A DNA stretch of 64,000 nt, taken from contig NZ_JAHBBD010000011.1 of the NCBI RefSeq assembly GCF_019331775.1, forward strand, positions 1 to 64,000, written 5' to 3'. Each line of letters opens with the position of its first letter. The stretch's first letter is position 1. This DNA is from Bifidobacterium phasiani (GTDB lineage Bacteria; Actinomycetota; Actinomycetes; Actinomycetales; Bifidobacteriaceae). Under the pieces are notes generated by a model. That model was not told where the DNA came from. It made no database searches and was given only the letters and a program-made list of their open reading frames with translations. A program made the translations under genes and the position numbers. Positions 53,048 to 59,616 of this stretch are shown here, in pieces.

Positions 53048-53683
53048 TCAGCCGTCCATGGTCAGTCTTCCCTGGTCCATGACGCACATCCGGTCGACGA
53101 TCTCGGTGATCTCCATCTCGTGATGTGAGGCGATGAGTATCGTCCGGCCCTGTTCGCGCTGGCGCCGCATCTCTTCCATGAAGGCATGCACGGCGTAACG
53201 GTCCAGGCCGTTGGTCGGCTCGTCGAGCAGGATGATCCGCTGGTGTTCCATCAAAGCCTGGACGATGGCGAGCTTCTGCCGCATGCCCATCGAGAATGAA
53301 CGCACCTTGTCGTCACGATGTTCGACCAGCTCGAACAACGTGAGCAGCCGGATGGTCTCGGCCTCGTCGAAGTCCCCGTTGATTTCGGCGAGGTCCGTCA
53401 GATTCTGCCATGCGGTCCGATGGTTGGCGAACCCGGGTGTCTCGATGATGATGCCGATGCGCTCGGGCAGTCTGCGGTTGAACTCCACGGGCCTGTCATC
53501 GATTGAGACGTACCCCGAGGTCGGTCTGATGAATCCACAGATCGCCCGCAGCAGCATGGTTTTACCCGACCCATTGGCGCCGGTGACGCCGTAGATGACG
53601 CCCGGCTCGAACTCCGCCTCAACGCGGTCCAGCACGGTTTTGCGACGAATGACCTTGGTCAGCGCATGGATGCGTACGTTCAT
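53048..53683 (-). CDS. ABC exporter ATPase of a peptide-response or immunity operon
   Basis: A 211-residue ATPase of the lantibiotic-immunity or ABC-2 exporter type. Walker A GANGSGKTMLLR (about 37), Q-loop IIETPGFANH, signature FSMGMRQKLAIVQALM with Met in place of the second Gly of LSGGQ, typical of LanF-like ATPases, Walker B IILLDEPTNGLDR, and ASHHEMEI. It is the last of four genes on the minus strand, after three membrane-protein genes, and should energise them. Ribosome site AAGGAG. Confidence 0.85.
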   Translation of the reverse strand: MNVRIHALTKVIRRKTVLDRVEAEFEPGVIYGVTGANGSGKTMLLRAICGFIRPTSGYVSIDDRPVEFNRRLPERIGIIIETPGFANHRTAWQNLTDLAEINGDFDEAETIRLLTLFELVEHRDDKVRSFSMGMRQKLAIVQALMEHQRIILLDEPTNGLDRYAVHAFMEEMRRQREQGRTILIASHHEMEITEIVDRMCVMDQGRLTMDG

Positions 53684-53693
53684 GTCCACTCCT

Positions 53694-54353
53694 TCAGATG
53701 ATGTCCAGATGGTGATACAGGGCCGCATTGATGGCGGCCGAGATGCAGGTCAGCAGGGCGAGCGCCGGCACCCAGCATGGCACTTGCGTTCCCGGCACGA
53801 CTCCGAGGAACATGCGCTGCACGCCCGGTATGCCGGCGCACGCCGCCGCCATCAGCAGGGGCACGAGATATCCCGCCGCGCGATTGCCGGCCATGCAGCC
53901 GATGTTCGTGACCGTCAGCGCGACCGACAACGACCACCAGGCGCAGCACGCACCGGCCAGCATCGCGCCCATATCGTCGACCTTGACCAGCAGGAAGGTC
54001 GCCGCAAGCTGGGGGAGCGTGAACGCCGCGGAATACGCCACGACGATCGCGCCATAGCGCAGCAGACGCCGCCGGTCGCGCCCCATCCTGATGGCGGACA
54101 TCGGATCGGCGCGGCGCAGGTACTCCGTGGGGCGCTCGAGCGCCAGGGCCGTGCCGAACACCATGAACGACAGCGCCGTCGAGTTGTCGGCGAGCATGGA
54201 CTCGCCGGCGAACCGGGGTGCGCGGAACATGCCGAGGAACGTCCCGGTGTCCGGCTCGTGGTTGAAATACCATGCCAGGACGAACAGGTAGGGAATCAGC
54301 AGCACCGCATGGTAGGGCAGTGCGTGGAACGTATGGCTCGATGACGGACGCAT
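53694..54353 (-). CDS. Membrane subunit of ABC operon, no family recognised (1)
   Basis: A 219-residue membrane protein with about six helices (AVLLIPYLFVLAWYF at the N-terminus, LPQLAATFLLVKV and WSLSVALTVTNIGCMAG in the middle, ALALLTCISAAINAALY at the end). The size and context match the permease subunits of lantibiotic-immunity transporters. Ends ten bases before the ATPase start and begins four bases after the previous gene's stop, so the genes are tightly coupled. Ribosome site GGAGGTAGG. Confidence 0.75.
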   Translation of the reverse strand: MRPSSSHTFHALPYHAVLLIPYLFVLAWYFNHEPDTGTFLGMFRAPRFAGESMLADNSTALSFMVFGTALALERPTEYLRRADPMSAIRMGRDRRRLLRYGAIVVAYSAAFTLPQLAATFLLVKVDDMGAMLAGACCAWWSLSVALTVTNIGCMAGNRAAGYLVPLLMAAACAGIPGVQRMFLGVVPGTQVPCWVPALALLTCISAAINAALYHHLDII

Positions 54354-54357
54354 GTTC

Positions 54358-55053
54358 CTACCTCCCCCGGTGGTCCGTGCGCTGGCAGGCGACCAGGTTG
54401 GCGACCGTCAGCGTCGCGACGAGCCCTAGAAACGCGGGCGCCTTGTCACGGATCAGAGAACCGGCGTCGGCCAGCGGTTCGAGGAAGAAGAACAGCGCCT
54501 CGCCCACCCACTGGTTCCATGTCGAGAACAACCATCCCGACAGTCCGAACATGACCATGAACGGCGGTGCGGCGTATCCCCAGGGCACGCCGCAGTTGAC
54601 GACGAGATTCGCCGTCAGACCGATGAGGGCCAGCTCCATGACCATCTGCACCGCCGCCACGGCGGCTACGATCAGAGCATTGCGGTCGCAAGGCCGGCGC
54701 TCGACCACGAACTCCACGACCCCATAGGTCGCCAGCAACGGCAGGACGGCGAGCACGGCGCTCAGCGCCATCCAACGTAGATTGACGCCCAGCGCGCGCG
54801 AAGGGTCCGCTCTGACACGCTCCAGCGCCGTATACCGCACCGAGCCGAAGCACAACAGCAGCAGGTAGGGCGGCACCACCTGATAGCCGAACAGGTTCAC
54901 GTTGATCAGGGTCTCGTATTCCAGACCACGCGTGGCGTCGGACATCAGCGCCATCGACGAGAACAGCGTCGCCACGGCGGCGCACACGGCCAGCGCCAGC
55001 CAGACCAGGGGGTGCGCGCGTGCGAGGACGGCGAACACGTTACGACACGTCAC
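54358..55053 (-). CDS. Membrane subunit of ABC operon, no family recognised (2)
   Basis: A 231-residue membrane protein with about six helices (VWLALAVCAAVATLFSSMALM near the start, then ALSAVLAVLPLLATYGVVEF and ALIVAAVAAVQMVMELALIG). A GTG start (55053) is chosen for its perfect GGGAGG six bases upstream; it overlaps the stop of the preceding gene by 14 bases. It is unlike its two neighbours in sequence, so the exporter appears to have three different membrane subunits. Confidence 0.72.
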   Translation of the reverse strand: MTCRNVFAVLARAHPLVWLALAVCAAVATLFSSMALMSDATRGLEYETLINVNLFGYQVVPPYLLLLCFGSVRYTALERVRADPSRALGVNLRWMALSAVLAVLPLLATYGVVEFVVERRPCDRNALIVAAVAAVQMVMELALIGLTANLVVNCGVPWGYAAPPFMVMFGLSGWLFSTWNQWVGEALFFFLEPLADAGSLIRDKAPAFLGLVATLTVANLVACQRTDHRGR

Positions 55054-55849
55054 GATGCGCCTCCCATGCATACACGCCGCCCACAACCAGCGCCAGAACC
55101 GGCAGGGTAAGGGCGGCTCCGGCCACGCAGTTCGGTGCGTTGGCGACGCGCAGCTCCAGGAACGTGATGAAGCTCCAGCCCGCATGTCCAGGGACGTCGG
55201 AGACGACCCACACCAGATAGGAGACGATGAACGGGATCGGCACTTCCAGATAGCGGCGGCGGGTGAAGAACGACGCGCATACCGCCAGATCGGCGCACAG
55301 GCCGGAAAGCACGAACACATACAGGAGAGTGAGCACCAACAGCAGGATCTGGTTGCGGCAGTACAGACCGTAGACCCATGAATCCGACGTGATGAGCGGA
55401 TAGTATTCGCTCGATCTCTGGACGCCGTCCACGAACTCCATATGTGGTTCCCGGATGACGGCGATGACCAGGCTCGTCATCAGTGGCAGTGACCCGCCGA
55501 GACCGCCGGCAACGAATCCCGAACCCAGGCACAAGCGTAGCACCGTCGCACGCGATTGACGCGCCAGCAGCATCGGCAGGCGGCCCGATAGCCGCTCTCC
55601 TGCGTATACGCTGCCGCCGGCCAGCGCGGCGAGGAATGGCAGCAGCATCAGATACAGCACGGACCCTTGGCCGAAATAGTTGAACAACAGCATGTAGTTG
55701 AAGAAGTTCGGGTTGATGTCCGGCAGCACCCACACCGGCCGGAACGCCGTACGGTACTGGACGACAAGCACACCGATGGTGATTGCGATGATGACCAACC
55801 ATCGGGGGCCCGTCAGACAGGAGACGAGTTGTCGTCGTAACAATGCCAC
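55040..55849 (-). CDS. Membrane subunit of ABC operon, no family recognised (3)
   Basis: A 269-residue membrane protein. WLVIIAITIGVLVVQYRTAF is the first helix; YAGERLSGRLPMLLARQ after the third resembles the cytoplasmic loop of ABC-2-type permeases. About six helices in all. GTG start with AAGGGGG six bases upstream. First gene of the four-gene operon; its promoter region (55850-56052) is shared with the divergent secreted-protein gene. Confidence 0.75.
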   Translation of the reverse strand: MALLRRQLVSCLTGPRWLVIIAITIGVLVVQYRTAFRPVWVLPDINPNFFNYMLLFNYFGQGSVLYLMLLPFLAALAGGSVYAGERLSGRLPMLLARQSRATVLRLCLGSGFVAGGLGGSLPLMTSLVIAVIREPHMEFVDGVQRSSEYYPLITSDSWVYGLYCRNQILLLVLTLLYVFVLSGLCADLAVCASFFTRRRYLEVPIPFIVSYLVWVVSDVPGHAGWSFITFLELRVANAPNCVAGAALTLPVLALVVGGVYAWEAHRDVS

Positions 55850-55870
55850 GATTCCCCCTTACTGTCATGA

Positions 55871-55894
55871 GTTCTCAATCATTTCTTGAAGAAC
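55871..55894. promoter_or_regulatory. Imperfect inverted repeat near the ABC operon start
   Basis: GTTCT and AGAAC at the ends, with CAA/TTG inside offset by one base. It is 22 bases before the GTG at 55849, a plausible site for the neighbouring response regulator. Confidence 0.35.
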
Positions 55895-56011
55895 GGTTAT
55901 CCCAACTGTATGACTGATTCGAACCCAAATATGATGCGTTGGCAAAAAACAGTAAAAGCGGTGCACAAATGTTGTAGACCGACATTATCGATCGATATGG
56001 TTGAGGATTTA

Positions 56012-56039
56012 TTGTCAGTATTACCCACACAAATATGAC
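56012..56039 (+). promoter_or_regulatory. Promoter of the secreted-protein gene
   Basis: TTGTCA and TATGAC separated by 16 bases are a good vegetative-type promoter, ending 13 bases before the ATG at 56053 with GAGGTC as ribosome site. Confidence 0.55.
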
Positions 56040-56052
56040 AATGAGGTCAACG

Positions 56053-56475
56053 ATGAAAGGAATAATTCGCAAAGTCGTGGGTGTTGTTGCGATGGCCGTT
56101 TCGATACTGTCGTTTGCATTTGTTATTCCCGCATATGCCGGGAATAGCGGAGACAGTGGCTGGACGTTTAGTCTAAGTCCTGTTCATGGCATCGGAAGAA
56201 CCGGGCAGCGTCAGAAGCAAGACTACACACCCAGCTATGTAAAGCTCAATAGCAAGTCCGACGGTGGTACCGCATGGGCTTGGATTGAGCGAACATATCA
56301 GAATCCCGATGTACACTCACAGGTCCGTATCATTGATGTCGGAAAAGATGCAAAAATTTCCAACGACGCTTTTGATATGTACGGGAGAGTGCAAGTCTCT
56401 GCATGTATTCAAAATTCTGTGACGCATAGTGGATATGTCGCCGTTTCGGGATTGTGGAGTCCCGATTCCGTGTGA
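56053..56475 (+). CDS. Secreted 140-residue protein of the island, unassigned
   Basis: A signal peptide (MKGIIRKVVGVVAMAVSILS, then FAFVIPAYA) predicts cleavage after Ala29 and a 111-residue mature protein. The mature part (GNSGDSGWTFSLSPVHGIG...) is beta-rich and polar, with a single Cys near the end (VSACIQNSV) and a C-terminus SGLWSPDSV. I cannot assign it securely. The pattern of a short secreted protein with repeated aromatic and Ser/Gly positions recalls DUF2712-type proteins, and the setting recalls lactococcin-972-type loci. Composition is much richer in A and T than the rest of the window. Start ATG 56053 after GAGGTC; in-frame ATGs at 56035 and 56041. Confidence 0.75.
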   Translation: MKGIIRKVVGVVAMAVSILSFAFVIPAYAGNSGDSGWTFSLSPVHGIGRTGQRQKQDYTPSYVKLNSKSDGGTAWAWIERTYQNPDVHSQVRIIDVGKDAKISNDAFDMYGRVQVSACIQNSVTHSGYVAVSGLWSPDSV

Positions 56476-56486
56476 GTTGCATTGCC

Positions 56487-57647
56487 TTATGGACGTAGCG
56501 GAACGATGGCGTAAAGTGTCCATGTACTAATGTGGATGCCGTATGTCATCGTTCCGCCATTCTTTTCAATCAATCGCTGAAAATATCGTAATCCATGCCC
56601 TTTGTGTCGTTTATGGGAATCGTTGGCTTCGGTGGTATTGATTTGCGTAATTGTGCAGTTATTTGAATTAATTAATATGGATATTTCATATTCTGACTGA
56701 CAAGATGCATGTCGAGTAATGTTGGTGAATATTTCCCGTAATAATTCTATAACAAGAGTCGTTGTAGCCGAATCGACGTGAATCTGGGCGGCTTCTACGA
56801 ATGTTTGTATGTTTACTCTGCCGTTTATGCCGGCGGCGACAAGAGCATCATTGCCTTGCCTTGCAATAGAGCGTATATCGTATATAAAGTTATTGTTATT
56901 GTGTTTCAACCTTTTATATGATGCATCGCCGTCAAGTGAATCAATCAATCGGTGTATATCAGTTAGTGCATTGGTTGCCCATTCGTTGATTTCGGTCCAT
57001 GGCTGGTTATCATTATTCAAACCTAGACGCATTTGCCGCTGTGCTGTACGGGCTATCAGAGAAAGTTCTCCTGTGACAGAGTCGTGAATGGTGTTGGCGA
57101 TAGTTTCATCATGCTGCAGTAAATGTGCTTGGTGCCGAAGCTTTTCTTGAGTGTGAATATTTTCTATTTTATGATGTTGCCATCTCGCTGCGTATCCGAC
57201 AATACCCGGTAGGGATGTAATTATGATAAAGGTAAATAAGGTGTAGCGACTGTTGTCGATACTGGTGTGCCAGCAATCCATACCGATTCCAACTATGTAT
57301 GTTCCCGTATAGGATATGACGGTATTAATAATGTGTTTTTCATATGCGATTAGTCCGAGCGCTAGCGATATTGTCGCATATGTGGCGAGTATGTTTCCGC
57401 CAGCCTGATGAGAAGCTATTATCTCCAACAACAGTGTAATAAGCAGACAAGATGTTGGATGATAAGTAATTACCAAGACGACCAACATCTGAATTACCGC
57501 TAATAGTGCAGCGACTTCATGTGGTGGAGGAGTGATTGCATATGCTATGGATGAGATGGCAAGAGCCGTAATCGTCAACACTGTATATGTGGATCGCTTG
57601 CACCGGCTAACGATCCAGTGCCGGACATCGATATTTGCGTTATTCAT
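56487..57647 (-). CDS. Sensor histidine kinase (NarL-type, HisKA_3)
   Basis: A 386-residue membrane sensor. About five helices (residues 20-160) have only short outer loops. The phospho-acceptor is His188 in IANTIHDSVTGELSL, the HisKA_3 pattern. The ATP domain is short: the N-box LLREIFTNITRHA and G-box KGHGLRYFQRLIEKNG are recognisable, while intervening boxes are weak. It pairs with the response regulator six bases upstream. Codon use is AT-rich. The ATG follows AAGGTGAT. The gene is convergent with the secreted-protein gene (12 bases apart). Confidence 0.85.
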   Translation of the reverse strand: MNNANIDVRHWIVSRCKRSTYTVLTITALAISSIAYAITPPPHEVAALLAVIQMLVVLVITYHPTSCLLITLLLEIIASHQAGGNILATYATISLALGLIAYEKHIINTVISYTGTYIVGIGMDCWHTSIDNSRYTLFTFIIITSLPGIVGYAARWQHHKIENIHTQEKLRHQAHLLQHDETIANTIHDSVTGELSLIARTAQRQMRLGLNNDNQPWTEINEWATNALTDIHRLIDSLDGDASYKRLKHNNNNFIYDIRSIARQGNDALVAAGINGRVNIQTFVEAAQIHVDSATTTLVIELLREIFTNITRHASCQSEYEISILINSNNCTITQINTTEANDSHKRHKGHGLRYFQRLIEKNGGTMTYGIHISTWTLYAIVPLRP

Positions 57648-57653
57648 CGGGTA

Positions 57654-58346
57654 TCACCTTGGAGTCAGCCACCTTGCAATAGCCTGTCGTGCGGTTTTGG
57701 CCCCCAGCTTGGCCAGTATGTTATGCATGTGCCGTCTCACCGTTGCTTCGGCTATGTTGAGTTCCTCGGCGATTTGACGGTCCGTCAGACCGCTATCGGC
57801 AGCCAGATTGATTATCTCTTCTTCTCGCGAGGTCAATAGCTGTTGGTGTGGTCGTTCGTTGCTGACTCGTGTGTAAGCGACTGCGGAACTCTCGAATCCA
57901 TCGAGCGCTTGGCTTTGTAATACTGTATTGATTGACCGGATGATGGCTTGTTCGTCGTTCTTGCTGGTGATGCCCTGTGCTCCCGCATACACGGCTTGTT
58001 CTCTGTATCTATGAAGAGAGAAGCTTGTCATTGCGAGAATGGGCACACGCCATGTTTGTTCTCGAATACGACGACAGATGGAGGGGCCTTGCATGCGTTC
58101 CATGGACATATCCAACAGAAGCAGGTCTATGGTGCCGTCGCAGGCAAGACAGCGTTCTATGGTTTCCCGTTCAGAGGAACATGTCCAAATTACATACGAG
58201 CGGGGAATATTACGCTCGACAAGATCTCGTAGAGATTCGAGAGAACGTTCGTCGTTATCGGTAATGGCTATTCTGTGTCGGTATTGCTGAGCGACATGCA
58301 TCGTGGCGTCTGGACCGTTTATGGAATGCACTGGCCGTGGCTTCAT
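57654..58346 (-). CDS. Response regulator (NarL/LuxR type)
   Basis: A 230-residue regulator. Receiver domain with phospho-acceptor Asp79 in TIDLLLLDMSMERM, Thr near 107 (ILAMTSFS) and Lys129 (QGITSKND); acidic pocket ITDNDE at 28-33. C-terminal LuxR-type helix-turn-helix LTSREEEIINLAADSG, then TDRQIAEELNIAEATVRRHM. It likely controls the ABC operon and secreted-protein gene, and itself. The ATG at 58346 is chosen for GGGG six bases upstream; the ATG at 58358 in frame lacks a site. AT-rich like the kinase. Confidence 0.87.
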   Translation of the reverse strand: MKPRPVHSINGPDATMHVAQQYRHRIAITDNDERSLESLRDLVERNIPRSYVIWTCSSERETIERCLACDGTIDLLLLDMSMERMQGPSICRRIREQTWRVPILAMTSFSLHRYREQAVYAGAQGITSKNDEQAIIRSINTVLQSQALDGFESSAVAYTRVSNERPHQQLLTSREEEIINLAADSGLTDRQIAEELNIAEATVRRHMHNILAKLGAKTARQAIARWLTPR

Positions 58347-58384
58347 GATGTTCCCCATTGAAGCAGAGTCGAAATACGAAAAGT

Positions 58385-58390
58385 ATTATA
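58385..58390 (-). promoter_or_regulatory. -10 element of the regulator-kinase operon
   Basis: TATAAT on the minus strand, within an AT-rich GTATATAATAC word, 38 bases before the ATG at 58346. The same stretch reads TTATAT on the plus strand, where it could serve pheS. Confidence 0.55.
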
Positions 58391-58542
58391 TACCGTGAAT
58401 GGCTGCATGCCTGCGTTATGCAGAAGGCACGGCGATCGTTTATGCCTATGTCGAGTCGCTTTGGGAGAATGTGAAGTCGGTAAACGCGGGGATTGCGCCG
58501 TTTTGCGGCGTTCCCGGCGCAGATGGACAGGAAAGGGAACTC

Positions 58543-59610
58543 GTGACACAGCAAGTGGTGTTCGATGCCCAGGCCGTGACCGACGCGGTCGCCGAGGGCA
58601 TCGCGAGGATTGAGAGCGCCTCGAGCACGGAGGAGCTGAAGGCCATCAAGACCCGGTACGCGGGCGCCGAATCCGCGATGACGCTGGCCAGCAAGGCCAT
58701 CGGATCGCTGCCCGCCGACCGCAAGAAGGACGCCGGCAAGCTCATGGGCAAGCTGCGCGCCGACTTCGGCCGCGCGTTCGGCGCCAAGGAGGCCGCGCTC
58801 AAGGCCGAGGAGGAGTCCCGCGCGCTGCTCGCCGAAACCGTCGACATGACGCTGCCGGTGCGCCGCAAGCCGCTGGGCGCCCGCCATCCGCTGTCCAAGG
58901 TCATGGAGGACTGGGAGGACTTCTTCGTCTCGATGGGCTGGCGCATCTCCAGCGGCCCCGAGGTGGAGACCGAATGGTACGACTTCGACGCGCTGAACTT
59001 CGGCCCCGACCACCCCGCCCGCCAGATGCAGGACACCTTCTACGTCAAGGGCACGCAGGCGCGCGACGCCGCCGGCTTCGTCGGCTCCAACATGGTGCTG
59101 CGCACGCAGACCTCGTCCGACCAGGTGCGCGCGCTGCTCGAGTACGGCGTGCCGCTGTACATCGCCTCGCCGGGCCGCGTGTTCCGCACCGACGAGCTGG
59201 ACGCCACGCACACCCCGGTGTTCCACCAGTGCGAGGCGCTCGCGGTCGACAAGCACCTGACGATGGCCGACCTCAAGGGCGTGCTCGACAAGCTCGCCGT
59301 CGCGATGTTCGGCCCCGAGGCCAGGACCCGCCTGCGCCCGAGCTACTTCCCCTTCACCGAGCCGAGCGCCGAGCTCGACCTGTGGTTCCCCGACAAGAAG
59401 GGCGGCCCTGGCTGGCTGGAATGGGGCGGCTGCGGCATGGTGAACCCGAACGTGCTCAAGTCCGCCGGCCTGGACCCGGAGGTGTACACCGGCTTCGCGT
59501 TCGGCATGGGCATCGAGCGCACGGTGCTGCTGCGCCATGACATCAACGACATGCACGACCTCGTCGAGGGCGACGTGCGATTCAGCAAGCAATTCGTGAT
59601 GGGGGAGTGA
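58543..59610 (+). CDS. pheS: Phenylalanyl-tRNA synthetase, alpha subunit
   Basis: A 355-residue catalytic subunit of the alpha2-beta2 enzyme charging tRNA-Phe. An N-terminal coiled-coil (SSTEELKAIKTRYAGAESAM) precedes the class II core: motif 1 HPLSKVMEDWEDFFVSMGW, motif 2 with GRVFRTDELDATHTPVFHQ, and motif 3 TGFAFGMGIERTVLLRHDI. The GTG start (58543) follows AAAGGGAA. The frame is open upstream to an ATG at 58399 preceded by a TTATAT hexamer, so a longer form cannot be excluded, but that extension lacks family features. pheT follows six bases after the stop. Confidence 0.95.
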   Translation: MTQQVVFDAQAVTDAVAEGIARIESASSTEELKAIKTRYAGAESAMTLASKAIGSLPADRKKDAGKLMGKLRADFGRAFGAKEAALKAEEESRALLAETVDMTLPVRRKPLGARHPLSKVMEDWEDFFVSMGWRISSGPEVETEWYDFDALNFGPDHPARQMQDTFYVKGTQARDAAGFVGSNMVLRTQTSSDQVRALLEYGVPLYIASPGRVFRTDELDATHTPVFHQCEALAVDKHLTMADLKGVLDKLAVAMFGPEARTRLRPSYFPFTEPSAELDLWFPDKKGGPGWLEWGGCGMVNPNVLKSAGLDPEVYTGFAFGMGIERTVLLRHDINDMHDLVEGDVRFSKQFVMGE

Positions 59611-59616
59611 TTACCC

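Larger units (their letters stand above)
55850..56052. other. Divergent regulatory region of the AT-rich island
   Basis: An AT-rich 203-base region between the ABC operon and the secreted-protein gene. It holds an imperfect palindrome GTTCTCAA..TTGAAGAAC (55871-55894) and a perfect TATCGATCGATA (55986-55997), besides the secreted-protein promoter. No other gene is likely. Confidence 0.55.

Noticed and set aside
55875..56072. Small hydrophobic minus-strand frame of 65 codons in the divergent region
   Set aside because: It overlaps the secreted-protein promoter and start, has no ribosome site, and its hydrophobicity follows from AT-rich codons.
58400..58542. T-box or phenylalanine leader-peptide attenuator before pheST
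   Set aside because: I find no T-box core sequence and no Phe-rich short frame; the open frame simply runs into pheS.
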